Positions 40,101 to 53,889 of a DNA stretch of 64,000 bases are shown in pieces. Below the pieces are notes generated by a model, which was not told where the DNA came from, made no database searches, and was given only the letters and a program-made list of their open reading frames with translations. Each line of letters opens with the position of its first letter. The first letter of the stretch is position 1. Source of the stretch: Anas platyrhynchos (Eukaryota; Chordata; Aves; Anseriformes; Anatidae); assembly GCF_047663525.1 (NCBI RefSeq), contig NC_092587.1, positions 37,563,001-37,627,000 on the forward strand. Reading direction: 5' to 3'. Position numbers and translations under genes: made by a program.

Positions 40101-43100
40101 TGTGCTAGCTGGAAATTTCTATCACTTTTTAACCTAGCTCCATCTCTTTTAAAACTTACCTCTGTCCTTCACCTTTGGGTTTGGCATGCTGCAGTTTACG
40201 GTCAGACCGTGGAGCCATACAGGGCTGTGCCTGGCATGTTTCTCTTCCAAGTGACGCTACCCAACGGAAGACTTGTGTGTGCGTTCAGCTCACAGATTCA
40301 CTTCAGACCTTATGTGGTTAGTAGAGATGGGACTGGAAGGAATATTGTCACCCTCTTCCTCCCCTTTCCAGGCAGCTGCCAGTAGTAACACCAACCCAAA
40401 GACACTTTTGCTGATGCTATATTAAAGACAAACCATATAAATTCATCATTGTTGGTTTCTTGGTGGGAATACAGATGGAAGAGCATGTCGGGGTGTTTTC
40501 CAAACAGCAGGTGGCAGGTATGTGCAAAACGTTCTTCAGTCTCAACAGCATTTTAATTACTGGGGTTTTGGCAGGTCTGTGGAGTCTTCCGTTGATCTCA
40601 TTTGCTTTGAGACTTTAAGATCGTCTGATTAAACAACTTACATTTATGCAGAGGTGACCAAATTATCTTTTGCATATTATGAAACTGATCAACAGCCTTA
40701 TGAGCAAATCAAATGCACTATGACAGGAAGCAAAAAGTGTGAATGTTGGTTTGCAATTTTGATTCATTTGGCAAGGGAATTACCTTTACAGTTCAATGCC
40801 TGTTTTTTTGTTTGGTGTTTTTTTTTTTTGCCTTTTCAGGCCAAGATTGTGTGACAATATAAATACCCAAACTGTGACTTGGGTACTCTACTGGATTGCA
40901 TACTTTGCTTGCACTCGATTGCAGGTAGAAAATGACAGGACTTTCCACGAGTAACTATTTTTTAAACTTAATTTCAGTAGACATATTTCACTGTAAATAG
41001 ACATCCATCTTTAGTTATTGATTAATGAATACTGTAAATGAATCTTTAGCTCGTATCTTTGTTGGAAATTCTGATATTCCTGAATGCAGTAGGGAAGAAC
41101 AGCTTAATTTAAGTATGGGGAAAAAGAGGGTATTAAGATGATAAAAAGAAAAAATAGAAAGCATGAGAATATGCATTGTAATATAATAGTTAGGATTTAT
41201 TGTAACATTCATGTATGCTACATTTATACTATTTCTGTTTTAAAATGAATTTCTAAACTAGAACATGAAATCGTGAGTTTCTAGTGAAACAGCCTTGCCT
41301 ATGCAAATAGCTAATACCTGTCTGAAGTTAAAATTTACATTTCAACTTTCAGAGTAAAAACCTCCTGAAAGGAGAGTAAGGAGAGCAGAGGCACTTTTCC
41401 ATCCTGGACTCCACAACCCTCCTAGATAGCATTTGGAAATGATCAGAGCACCTTTACTGTAAAGATTAAGCTAATTTGTATGAGTTTGTGTTGCTTTCTT
41501 GGAACAGGCTGACCCAGTCTATGTATTTTAAAAAGGAGAAGCAGTAAAACCTTTCGTGGTTTCACTGTCTAAAAAGTGAAATTTATTAAGAGTTCATTCG
41601 TAGTCTAATCTGATCCCATATGGTGCTGAATGCTCACTAGTGTCCTGCCTGTGCATTTGGAGCTGCAAATGCTTAGTACCTCACTAGATAAACCTGACCT
41701 TCAATCCTTGTGAAGTTGGTGGGTTTCAGCCAGGCCTCTGGTGGATGAAGGTAATAGATCAGTAAATGAAGAAGCCACCTTTTCGTAGTGGGAAGGTCAC
41801 TTGAAAAAAGGGCAGCTACTTCAGTAGTTTCATGATAGTTAGACTTTACAGCGTTACTTTGGAAGTATTAAGCTAAAACTTTCAGAACTCTGATATGTAT
41901 AAATTTATGTACGTGTATAAATTAAAAAAAAATAATCAATTCGTTACCTAGGATTGCTCCTGTATGCCCTCTTGTGGACTTTGCAGTAAAATTATTTTCT
42001 TGTAGTGTATTTTAGGCATTTGCCCAAAGCCTTGCCCTTGGTAAGTTCCTTCTCCCTCCTCAGTTCTGTGCTACAGCTCTTTCACCCCTCCTGACAAACA
42101 GTGAAGAGAAATAATTGGTAAGACAGAAAGCAAAGTAGAGCTCAGTTTTGATGCTGCTGTAAATCCCAGAGTTTTATCTGATACTGTAAACTGCTAGCTT
42201 CAGTTTTACCTGAATCCAGAGATAGTTTGTGCAACACCTCTGAATGCATTTTGTAATCGCCCAGCAGTTATCCCCAAACATGTACACAGAGCTTGGCTAG
42301 CAGCTGCTGTATCTGTCACCTCTGAGGGGCCTTTTGCAAAAATACCCAAACAAACCAAATCCCGGAGGCTGAACGTCTACTGCAGCATCTCTGATACAAA
42401 AATAAATTTCACTGATGTATGTTTTTTAATAATAGTAGCATTTTGTAAGCTGTGTCTAATGGTGAATCATTAGCATATAGCGTTAGACACCAACGTGTTA
42501 TTGTTACAACCTCGGTTGGAATTTCTGCCTTAAAAAATACCCCCAACAAATAAATCAGCACGGTTCTTTGGGGGCACTGGGATCTCTTCACTACCCCATA
42601 GTTTTATCGGTTTTCCAAGGACTGACGCTAGGTTACTCCGGTTGGGCTGGAATTGCATCCAAAGTAACTTCAGTGAAGACATTTAGTAATTGAGAAGCAG
42701 AACTGGATTTGAAATAACGTTCTCATGATCAAAGATCCTACGAAGCTTTTGTAGTAATTGGAGAATAACAACTATATAAAATGTGTTTGCTTCTCATATT
42801 TAAATTAAGCATAAAGATAAAATGCATGAGAGCCTTATTAAATGAACGTACAGATATTGCATCTGATAAGATCAAAGCAATTGAGTGGGATTTTAATTTA
42901 GGCATTTGACTGACCTTGTCTTTAAAAAAAAAAAAAAAAAGTTTTTGAAGTAACACTGGCTTTGCTCCATAATATCTGAGAGGTTCACTCAGTTGTGGAT
43001 TGCTGCACTGGGCTATTCCCTCCTCTGTTGCCATATTATTATTTATATAGTATCCTGAGAGTACTGCATGGTGCACATGCAAACTGCACAGGCACAGTTC

Positions 43101-46100
43101 CAGGCCTGAAGACCTTCAATCTAAACAGACAATATAGAACGGGCGGTGTAATAAATTGCAGAGCTTTCCTTGAACTCTAAGTGGTGTCTTTCAGCTCTAA
43201 GATTACAGCCTTTAACCACTTTGAACCGAAAAGCATTTTTTACAGTTCTCATCCTTCTGTAGCACCACAACTCAATCCGACCAGATGGGTAAGTGAAGTG
43301 ACTGCTCTTCTCCAAGTTGCACCACTTTATTATTATTATTTTTTTTTTTTTTAAGAAAAAAAAGGCTTATTTTTTTAAAAACAAACAAACAAAAAAAAAC
43401 CAACAGTATTTCTGGAAGTCACTTGAATAAAAATGGTTCTTAGGGTTTTAAAAAAGGAGATAAGACTTGAGCCAAAACTCTCTGTAGATGTCCCATTTGT
43501 ATCCAAAAGGCTTTGAATTGGGGCGTTGGAGAAGACATGCAGTTGTTTGGTACAGAAGTGAGTACCCTTGGAATGAAAATGTAAGAACAAAAGCTCTAAG
43601 CCTTTGACAAAATAATCCTGTATCAACCAATTGTAAATGTTGAACAACAACAATAACAAAAAAAAAAGCACTTCAGGCTGTTTTACAGAGGTTTGCACTG
43701 CCAAGTGGATCTTAAATAAGATGAGGATATGCAACGTGCCCTGAGCGCTACCAAGATGAGGAACTATTTGAACCGGCTCTGGAAAGGCCATGGGTATGAC
43801 AGAGAAGGGAAAAAACTATCACAGATCATCTGTGGTCCACAGTTACCAGCTCAGGTTTTCCATCACAAGGGAGCTTTCTTCCCTGAGGGAGCTCAAGCTT
43901 GCTTAACAGTGGGATAAATTTCCACAAGAGTCGAAGGCTCATAAACTTAAATGTTTTCACTTCAGCTGGAAGATTTATTTCTTTGGGGTTCTTTAACATG
44001 GAACAAGTATTTATATTTTGTTTTTAAATGCCTTGTTAAACCAAAAACAACTCTGTTACCCTTTTCTGTTCCTGCTAAGAGGCAAGTAGGGATTATAAAC
44101 TTGATGGGCCAAGTATCTCCCTGACAGATAGAGCTAGACCCACCTGAGTCAAGTTGCGCTGGGAAAGCTTCCACGAGCCAGCCAGCCCTCCTTGGTCTCC
44201 ATCCTTCAGACTCTCCCCCACACGTGTTTCTGTGTCAGAGAATAATGCTGGTGTGTGTTTTGATCCCATCCTTGATTTGGCTCAAAATCTAAGCTATTAA
44301 AAGTAATTGAAGGGAAATACAATTATTTCTGCTTAAAATAATTATTGCTTAAAATACCCTTAAATTAACAAGTCTGCTTTTATTTCCCATGTTTCCAGCA
44401 ATTATGTCGTTTGCTTATGCCAGCTTCGTGTGTGAATTTCAGCAGTCCTGAAGCTGAGAAATAATACGCTGGCTGTAAACTGAGGCACCGTAGAAGCACA
44501 TTTATACTCCATTACCAATATTTCTGCTTTGCCATACTTCATCTGTTCTTGTGTTATGCCTCTTCTGATTTTGGAGGATGGGGAATGAAGGAGAGAGAAG
44601 CCTGCTGCACCAGTGCTCAGAACTGTTGATCTTGCACTTTCTCTGACCACTGCTTTCACTAACAAATTATGATTAAGAGGCAGGAAAGAAGAGTAATCCT
44701 GCCAGTGTGAGCTTGGGTTCCCTCTGCAGATTTATTGCTGAGCAGGCAGAGTTGTTTTGGAAGGCAGAAAGAGAGCGTGTTTTGCTGTTTCTCAACTTGA
44801 CAATTTGACTTCTTCAGAGCAGCTTTCATTTCTTGCATAAAGTAATATATCCACCCCAGGGAAACTACACAAAGGCAGTGTGGGGGCAATTTACTTCAAT
44901 ATTTACATTAAGGGTAATTCGAATTAATGCATTTTATCTTTTCTATCCAGATAGGAAAAACGCTGGATGAAAACAAACACAATTATATCTGATTTTGCTG
45001 AGTCAGATCCACCTCTGCTAGGGGAAAAAAAAAAAAAAGAAAATCCAAGTTGCAACTTTAAATGTTCCTTTAAATGTTCTTCCTTGGCACAAATAGTAAT
45101 AATAGTAATTATAATATATTTTTTATTTTTTTATTTTTTGAAAAGCCAGGGCCTCTCTCTCTGAGAAAGGACACAGGAATTTCTGTGTTAGAGAAAGAAG
45201 TTTCAGAAGGGCAGGGGTATGAAACTCTGGTACATGATACAGATTTAATCTGACCTTAAAGACCATCTCCCAAAGATAATTCAGTTATTCTGCTAACTGC
45301 AGTGTCCCATATGTGTGCAAATGCTTAAATGGCAACGCTGCTCTCTGTGGTTTGTTGTGAAGGTACCTGCTGCCCCTGTGGGCACTGGGTGCCCTCAGAG
45401 TCATGTTAACAATCTCTGAGCATGAAAAAAAGGTTGTATAAGTGGTAGAACCTGGAATGATTAATCCAGCCATTTATGAAAAGCATCAGAAATATGCTAT
45501 AAGAAACACTTGAAGTCATTCTGTAAGCTGATGGCAAAACACACCAAAGCAGCTGTTCAGTAAAAGTTTCCATCAATACACCAGTCATCTTTTCTCGCTG
45601 CCTCAGATCCTGCAAGTTGCCATCCTACAGCCTCAGACTTTTCTGCTAGTGCAGTGCTTTTGCTAACTGGGAACTACAGCAGGACATATGCTTTGAGGGT
45701 GCAGGCCCAAGGACAAAGTGGTGTTATTTGTAGCATTTTCTATCTGGTAGTCACCATTCATAACTTACAACTTGTACCATGAAAAGGCTGAGAAAACCAT
45801 TGATTGATTTAAATCTGACTTAATTTTTCACCAAAGGCAAAAACTCCACGCACTGGTGCTTAATCATCCTTTGCATCATGTACAAGCATGCAGTTTTCCA
45901 TACAAATTCCATAAGGTGTTTAATCTGCTATTGCAAAAATACTTATTTGCATACAATCACACCCTACTGTGGTTTTAAATGTTTTCTGAGAATACATTTT
46001 GAGCCTATTATCTTAACCTCACTGCCTTTCTACCCACATATAGACTAGCAGACATGCAAACCCTTTAATTTTTATTCTGGCCTGACTGCAATTAAGTTGA

Positions 46101-46559
46101 AGTGCATTTGTTCTTTAAAACTATAGGACTCAGCTTATTCCATAAGTATTGTTTGTGACTGCACTGTCGTACAGCTGCCGAGCTGCAGCACGGGCTGTGT
46201 CTTTCAAATAAAAGACAGATCTCCTCTTGTTACAGGAGAAAGCAGCGATGGGCAGGTCGGGGTATTTTTGTAGTGCAAATTGTTTGTTCGTGCCATGCAT
46301 CCCAGTTGCTGAACACAGTCAGTCACAGAGAGCACACGGGCATCTTATCTTCCAAAAATCTTAACCTAAATACCGAGAAGCACTGACCCTGGAATATTCC
46401 TGGAGTATCTTCCAGGAATGAGGCTGCACAGCCGCTCTGGACAACTTCTTCCAACATTTGACTACATAGGAGAAATGTATGTTTAGCCTCTACATTTCTG
46501 GAAACAGTGAGCTCCATACTCTTGTTCTGTAGCATCTGAAAAAAAAAAAAACAAACACC
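37180..46559. other. YEATS4-FRS2 intergenic DNA, no gene seen
   Basis: AT-rich DNA with scattered homopolymer tracts (poly-T near 38449-38463, poly-A near 42925-42939, T/A runs near 43331-43380). There is no recognisable exon, CR1 copy or RNA gene. A one-mismatch CTCF-like core sits at 41966-41977. The short ORFs show no protein-like features. Confidence 0.45.
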
Positions 46560-47560
46560 ACTATCTTTTGACTGTTTTAAACCTGTTCATTACTTCCCAT
46601 GTTGCCACTTACTAGAAGCACTGGATGATAGCTCCCTACTTTCTCTCCACAGCCCACCACTTCCTGTAATTCAGCCCCCTTCCCTCAGTCATCCAGGCAT
46701 GGTGCATTTTGTCTTTGTCAAACTGAAAAGTCCAAGTGTTGGCAGTCATGTTCTAAACAGAAATCATTATCAATGCTTTATTATTCTTTTTCTACATTCA
46801 TATTCTTTCTGATGTGGGACACCAGAGCTTCATGCTGTTCTCAAGATGTGGCCGTACCACCGACCTCCATAAAGATGTCACAGCACTCTTTGCTCTGCTG
46901 TCTCCCTTTTCAAATAATTCCTGATATTTTTCACTTGGAGCTAGAAATGAAGTTTCTGAAGATCCACCTCTAGTGACTCTTAAGATGTCTTCCCTCTGTA
47001 AAACCATGCGCATATAATTAAGATTGGTTTTGCCCATATGCATCAGCTTGCATGTACTGAGACTGAATTTCAGCTTCTAGCTTAACACCCGTGCTCAGCA
47101 GGATGGGATCCCTCCGCAGCTCCTTGCTGTCAGTGTTGTATTCCATGACTGCAGAGGATTTTGCGTCAGCAGCAAACTGTGCTGCTGCCTTACTCACTCT
47201 CCTTCCAAGACCATTTCTGAGTACGCGAACCCGGGCAGGTCCCAGCATGAGTCCTCGTGGGAGTCTGATCGTAACGTTCCTGCAGTGTAAAAAATAACTA
47301 TTTATTGCTTCCCCATTAACCCTTCTCTTCCAACCCGTTACTAATTCACACGACAGCCTTCCTTCCAGACCTGTGACAGCTAACTTTAAGAGTGGGACTG
47401 TGCCTAAAACTCTTTTGAGATCACTGCCTTGACTATATCAGCCTGGTTTATCAGTTTGTTCATTTCGTCAAAGAGCTTCGTAACTGTGACAAAGCTTTTC
47501 TATCTACAAAATGCTGTGTTGATTTTTCCACGGTCTGACGTACTTGTTTGTACACTGAAG
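46560..47560 (-). mobile_element. Ancient CR1 (L3-like) relic, highly decayed
   Basis: Read on the minus strand, landmarks of an old amniote CR1 appear in order. RT-type sequence: the reversed form of GACAAAGCTTTTCTATCTAC (47492) and of CCATTTCTGAGTACGCGAAC with CAGGTCCCAGCATGAGTCC (47210-47255), the counterpart of the SGVPQG/LLFN region. Then AAACTGTGCTGCTGCCTTAC (the FADD-region counterpart). Then RPHLENSMKLWCP in a short frame at about 46830-46870, matching the CR1 RPHLEYCIQFWAP block. Finally a 3' section with CTGAAAAGTCCAAG. All frames are broken. It is much older than the other CR1 copies here. Confidence 0.7.
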
Positions 47561-50500
47561 CCTCACCCCAGCTCCCTGCCACTGATTTGCCTGTGTGACC
47601 TGAGACATGTCTTGGTTAGGTCTCAGTAAGAGGACTCAGATGCTTTAAGTGAACACCTACGATCCTCAAATCCAAAATAACTACCTTCAAAATCCTTACC
47701 CAGTTGCTTCCCAGCCATGGAGATGCTCACATTCCATGAATTCTGATTTCAGTGAGGTTCCCAAAATATCTCTGTGATTGCTCCAGTAGGTACTTCCCAG
47801 CAACCTAATCCTGCTCCTGCGGGTCCAGTCCAGGCAGTCAGAACTGAATGATTTCAGCGGATAGCACTAAGGGAGCTGTAACGTGATGGTCACAGCACCC
47901 CCCAAGTGAAGGAAAATACAAATTCATATTTTCACAGATAGAGGGTGAAACTAAACCCAGGTTCCCCTAAAAACCAAGTTTGGGACTTTTTAATCACCAA
48001 ATTACAGGAAAAGCACAGTTTGTCCTACCCCTTAAACATTCATGCCTTGTATACAGGGGCCCCATAGGCATCTCACATGCTGAACTGAGCTCCAAGTGGA
48101 GCAAGTGGTTCCTTGTAACCCAGTTTTAGTTTTGAGGATGCTGAGAGACAAATTGGTAAATGTTGGGACTGTACTTCCCAACCTTAAACACCTCATGAAT
48201 AGCAGAGCTGGCAAAATGGACCATTTGTCAGTGTCCTGGTTAAGAATTTGCAGTGTGGTCCCACCCTAGCATTCCTGAGCGCCCGCTGCAGGGGCTGAGA
48301 CAAATGTGCGTAGTCCATCTGCCAATTTTCCAGTTGCAGCCTCGATACCTGCTCACGGGCTGCCACAGAGCAGCATCTTTCGAGATTCCTTGGCACTAAA
48401 CCCCGACCGCCGTGCCCGCAGTCACATAAATGCCATCAGCCTTTCGCAGCACCACGTTCAGCCAGCTTCTTGTTCGGGGTGCATCCCACATGATCCCATT
48501 CCTCCCCTTGCCTCCGCCACGTACCATACAGGAAACCCAGAGAGAGAAGTGGGCATCACGGATGTCACCAAGCTCCGGGGCTGTGTAATGTTAACAGCCA
48601 CGCTGCTGAGCACTGCAGCACCGAGACCCCCGTGCCCCAAACCCACACGCCCTTGTAAGCGACATGCAGCTGTAATTCTTTCTCTGGAAACGGGAACACA
48701 GAAACAATCCCACTAATGCTAATGAGGTATCAACTAATACAATGACAAATGCCCTACGAATGCCTAAGTAGTTACTCACTGAATGAATAAATAAATAAGG
48801 CAAAGGGCACTGGCTGCACGCAGAGATTTAAACTAACCAGCTGTCTTCTCCTGGGAGAGGCGTCTACTCTGCGTCCCAAGCGAGGAAGGGTTTGCAAACT
48901 AGAAAAATGGCATGTGACAAGGTACTTCGTTCCCCATCCTTTGCACTCACAGGGGAGTCAAAATTACAGATGTTGCCTAATTTTTAGAGCATCTGACATT
49001 GTGTCAGTGCTCTTTGAACGCTGTTTAGTGCATATAGTACAGAGTTAAATGTGCATAGCTTCAGGGCCCTGAAACTCTGCAATACCAGGGAGGGAATTAA
49101 GGACATAGCGGCAATCTTCACTCAGAATTCCCTTGCTTTTGTCAGATGAAGTTAAATCTCGAAAGATATTGCAACAAGCTGTAGCTTTTTTTTTTTTGCA
49201 TTTAATTAGATTTATGGCCCACTTGGTTATCGCAGGCTAGTTGGAAACAGGCGTGCGCACACTGTGCAGTCAGCACATCGATGCTGCTTCTGGGAAAGCG
49301 CCAGCCAGAAGTTACAGGAGCTGCATGTGGCAGCTTTTGTTAGGGGAACAAAAACAGTTCAGCTGGGTTAAGCAGAGTATTTACTTGTGAGGCAAACTGC
49401 ATTTGTGTATGTACTTGTGAGGCCCAGAAGGCAGCTTCACTTGGAGTAGTAACGTTTCTCAGAATTTCGATGTCCAAATGGGTAAGGGACTGAGTATCTG
49501 GTATCTCAAGGAGTACAACACCTAGAATCTCAGCCAGCAAGCTTAGCCTAAAATGAGGTCAGAGCAAACACTTGAGTTTAAATTCATGTTTTTGCAGCTC
49601 ATTGTAGTATCTATAAAAATCTATAGACCAACTGTCACAGCGACAAGTATCCTCTCCTTCACAGCGTGTTACTCAGAGCTCTTGGATCTTTCAACCATGC
49701 TGGTGGCATCCACGTACAAGAGCAAGGCAACTGACACACCTGAGGAAAACCAAACTGCAATACCACCAGTGACCTGCGTAACCAGTTCCACTCCCCTTTT
49801 CTGTGGATGTCACAGGACTAAGAGCAGGTTTGTCATACTCTGGCAGACATTTCAGGAGAAGTTTTACTACACAAATTAAACCATACGATGCCTGCATTTA
49901 CCACTGGATTTCAACTTTTTTTTTTTTTTTTTTCTTTTTTAACTGAAGTGTTGACAACTCAACTAATGGTGACCAGTAGTGAATTACTAGTGTAAATTGT
50001 TGGCTCAAACTTGTACTTCTGAAAAATGAAAAAAAACCAACAACTACTAACTTTGTGGGGATAGGGCTCTTTCTCAAGAAGTGCAGACCAGGCCATAAGT
50101 GGCTGCTAGATGGCCCTTACTGTATGCAAGGGCTTTGTTTGATGATGAAAACAAAAACTTCTTGATTTGACACACGGAGGGTCATTCTACTTAGCGTGCC
50201 ACACGTGAGGAGAGGCAGAATGTGACTGGTGTTATTCTGTGCAGCTAGCACACTAAGTCCAGCTCTCTCTCATTGTAAATCTGTTTTCCAGCTCCTGAAA
50301 TGTTTGCTATAGACTTTTTTTTTTTTTTTGGTTTGTTTGTTTGTTTTTTTGAAGAATTTTTTGTTAGCGCCTAATGGATTGTGGAGCCAGGGGAGAGGGC
50401 AGAATAAAATTACACTCTAGGCAGAATAAAATTATGCTCCAGATAGCCTCTTACAACAGAGTGAGCTTCTGCACCACATTTCAGCCAGGAGCATGCTTTT

Positions 50501-52399
50501 GCTGCTGAGTCATAAACCCTGAAAGACACTGTTTATTATATAATAGAGCCCTCACCTATAGCTGGGCTAGGTGGTGCCTATAGCAACATCAAAGGCCTCC
50601 TTCATTACAAAACAAAGCGACTGCAAAGTTCTTCGGTTTGTCATGAGGCTGTTGCTATGGTTTTATTTTTAGGAGAAACTGTTTACTCTCCTCTGTTTAC
50701 TTCAAGAGCAGAATTTACAGTTGAAACATTAAGTATGTGTATCAGTACCCATCTACAAAAATAGATCCATTTTAAGATAAGCTTTAAAGATAAGTATTCC
50801 TGCTGGGGTACACACATCTCAGGCTGATCAGAAAAGGCTTCCCAGGTGAGAAGACAAACTGTACATGAAATGGGATAGGTTCCAAAGTTTCAGGGAGGAA
50901 GAAATATAGCTCTTTTCTTCATACCCTGAAGAAGTTTGTTGCCATGAATCTCTAACCAACATATGAAAGGAAACTGTGAAAACACGGTGCAGAATCTGGC
51001 ATTCCATTCCCCCACAGCCCCTTCTTTGTCAGACCCAGGCATTAAGCACACAATATGAATAAGGGAGAACTTTCTTAATGGGTAAATCTGCTGTTAACAT
51101 TTTTAATGTGATGGGACTGCTCGCTTGCTTACAGAATTAATACTGTTAAATCGACGTGGGTCACAGGCAAGAGCAACTGATCTGCTGAGTACAAGCCTCA
51201 TGATAAACCCCACAATGTTGGTCCCTTCTTGTAAGAATCCAGGAACTGGAACAAGGCAGATCTATGAACCAAACCTGAAATACATTAGGACAGTGAAATG
51301 AAGACTTATGGAAATACAAGCTGTGGTAGGTATATTTGATGCAGTTCAAGTTCATTTTCTCTTCAAAGATTACAAATTGTTCCAAAATACTTTTATAACC
51401 TTCAAAATTTTCAATAAAAAATAGGTGTTAACCTGAAAATTGTGATTTGGGGTGAAAGTGTCATTATTAATAAAGGAGTTATTCTAAGTAGTATTTCAAA
51501 TTAACACCTTTAAACACAACATTTAATTGGGGAAACCAGTTATGTATCAGAGAACGATTAAATGTACGACTACATTTGGTGCCCCAGAAAAGGCATTTAG
51601 CACATCCAGTAGCCACTGTATAAGACCATATAAAAAATGCCCCAGCAAACAATTTGAAATGTTTAGCTACTAAAATAGTAACTTTACAAGTTTTAGCTAT
51701 GGGCTAGCTGCTTATGGAGAAGCCTTACAGGTGGCATTGGCAGCAGCATCGCATTTTTAAAGGGAGAGAATATGAGCTACGTTGAAATGACAGAGGAGGT
51801 CTCTGATTCCAAAGTTGAATGAGTTATTCAAAAGGAACTTTAGGAAGATCCAAAACAGAACTGAAAATGCATCAAAAGATTTAAAGCAATGTAGGTTCAT
51901 AATTTGCAGACATCTGCAAGCAGCTGTGCAATCTTCAAAAGAATAGTAATCTTGACAGATACCTCAGTTTGGGATGACAAAAATGATTGTATGACCGGCA
52001 ACCAATATGTCATGGATCAGAAAGATCTGTGAAGTGAGAAAAAGAAGCAATAACATGGCCAGTTAGAAATTCCCAACAGTGGTGAGACACAGCATGATCT
52101 TAAGGAGCTAGAAAAACTAAACTGGAGAACGATAACCAACAGCTGCAGAATACAGCAAAGTACCAATATAAAATACAGAACTGGTCTGCCAGTAAATCTG
52201 GGTGAGCTGGCTAAGATAACATTTCAGTAAATTGAAGATGGCCAGTAAACAGGTGAACAATTTCACCGCTTCACCTCTGATTAAGCTGTAGAACTAGACC
52301 CTCAAAGAGATGCCATGCTATCCAGACCTGAAACAAACACTGACATGTTAGTTTAAGTGCAGCCATTCACATGAGCTGGCGAATGCATGGTAAGAGCTA
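47561..52399. other. Intergenic DNA, no gene seen
   Basis: No exon, RNA gene or clear transposon. It has simple tracts near 49191-49200, 49917-49945 and 50319-50348, and a 22-bp tandem duplication at 50398-50441. The interval 51540-52330 is compositionally different (purine-rich, few long T runs) but carries stops in all frames and resembles nothing I recognise. Confidence 0.4.
50398..50441. repeat. Two-copy 22-bp tandem duplication
   Basis: GGCAGAATAAAATTA begins each copy (50398-50419 and 50420-50441); the last seven bases diverge slightly (CACTCTA versus TGCTCCA). It is a local duplication that creates two AATAAA hexamers, but no transcript evidence points to use as poly(A) signals. Confidence 0.8.
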
Positions 52400-53106
52400 G
52401 AATCATAGAATCACAGGATCACATAGGTTGGAAAAGGCCTCTAAAGTCATCTAGTCCAACCTTTAACCTAGCACTGCCAAGCCCACCATTCAACCATGTC
52501 ACTAAGCTCTACATCTACACGTTTTCTAAAGACCTCCAGGGATGGTCTCATCTACTACTTCTCTGGGCAGCCTGTGAATATTTCACAATCCTTTTAGTGA
52601 AGAATGTTTTCCTAATATCCTATCTAAACCTCCCCTGGTGCAACTTGAGGCCATTCCCTCTTGTCATACCTCTTGGTGCTTGGGAGAAGAACTCAATCCC
52701 CACTTCACTGTAGCCTCTTTCAGGTAACTGTAGAGTGCAATAAGGTCTCTCCTGAGCTTCCTTTTCTCCAGGCTAAACAACCTCAGCTCCCTCAGCCATT
52801 CCTCAAAAGATTTGTTCTCTGGACTCTTCAGGAGCTTTGTTGTCCTTCTTAGGACTGGTCCAGCCTATCCAGATCCATCTGCAGCACCCTCCTAGCCCCA
52901 GGCAGATCAACACTTGCACCCAACTTGTTGTTGTCTCCAAACGTACTGAGGGTACACTCTCCCCTCATCCAGATCACTGATAAAGACATTGAAGAGAAGT
53001 GGCCCCAGTGCTGAGCCCTCAGGGACACCACTTGTGACTGGCCTCCAGCTGGATCTAACTCCATTCACCTCTCCTTGGGCTTTTCCAAATCCCTTGACAG
53101 AATAGG
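52400..53106 (-). mobile_element. CR1 retrotransposon, 5'-truncated, internally deleted
   Basis: Minus-oriented CR1. The 3' terminus at 52400 shows GAATCATAGAATCACAGGAT and TAGGTTGGAAAAGGCC. The 3' UTR and RT C-terminus follow (reverse of [14 protein letters not shown] near 52770). Upstream RT blocks are [20 protein letters not shown] and [11 protein letters not shown] at 52950-53070. The catalytic motif reads as a degenerate FGDN in place of FADD, and a deletion joins DRLDQS to the SLEKRK-containing part. It is inactive. It is followed immediately by a 22-bp poly(A) run. Confidence 0.92.
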
Positions 53107-53107
53107 G

Positions 53108-53129
53108 AAAAAAAAAAAAAAAAAAAAAA
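53108..53129. repeat. Poly(A) tract, 22 bp
   Basis: An uninterrupted A run at the 5'-truncated border of the CR1 at 52400-53106. CR1 elements do not normally carry poly(A) at this end, so it is probably a pre-existing or later slippage tract. Confidence 0.9.
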
Positions 53130-53889
53130 GACAACATAAGAGGCCTGTGGAGACTTTGTTTATTGCTTATCCAGATGCAGCTGAGAAGGCTATGAAAAAA
53201 TTGTGATGTAGAAATACTGAAGTGGATGTGGACTCACAGATTGAGATCAAGAACTGTGGCTGAAGAGATTTAAAGGCAATTCTGCGTAAAAAAGGACCTA
53301 AAGGACACAAGCAGATGTCTGTCTTTAGACCAGCTTGTTGTTTTGTAGCCCATTAGATAGGCTACATTTGTGGGATATACAAGGATATGCAGTATGTTAG
53401 ATGACCATGTCTGCTAGAGACTTTGCGTTACGTGACCCAGCTATAGGAAGATCTCGTCTCCTCTGATCCTACATCCACCGTTCCAGGTGTCACTGTATTT
53501 CTAGGACATGCAGTTGAGGAAAACCCCTGCGTGAAGTTCAGCTCCTCCAGCTCTCACACAACCCACAAGGTTACCGGGACACTGGGGACCGCTGCCATTC
53601 ACCCGCTTCTGCTTCACCTGCCGTCAAGAGCGGGGACAAGAGGCGGGCAGCTGACACAGCAGCACTTTGAAACATGCTTTTTGACACATGCTGCTTGTGA
53701 AAGCCCTGAGGTGGCTGAAGCAGCGGAGATAGAAGGTGGGTGACTGCTGTGCGGGTGGGCAGCGCAGTGATGTGAGGTGACCATGAACCAGGCACTGATC
53801 GGTGGAGACAGAGTGAGGTCAGCGTACTTGGGCACAACAAGAGGGGGACATTTCTGTCACGGGAAACACTCCTGCGATGTGTGTTGGTG
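53130..53889. other. DNA between CR1 and the second CpG island
   Basis: No recognisable gene. GC content rises towards the right as the CpG island is approached. Short ORFs on both strands overlap and have no recognised similarity. Confidence 0.4.

Noticed and set aside
41966-41977. CTCF-like core GCCCTCTTGTGG
   Set aside because: It has one mismatch in the core and no supporting context, so I did not annotate it.
51540-52330. Purine-rich interval suspected to be a retrogene or unknown transposon
   Set aside because: Stops occur in all frames, no terminal repeats or target duplications were seen, and nothing resembles a known protein.
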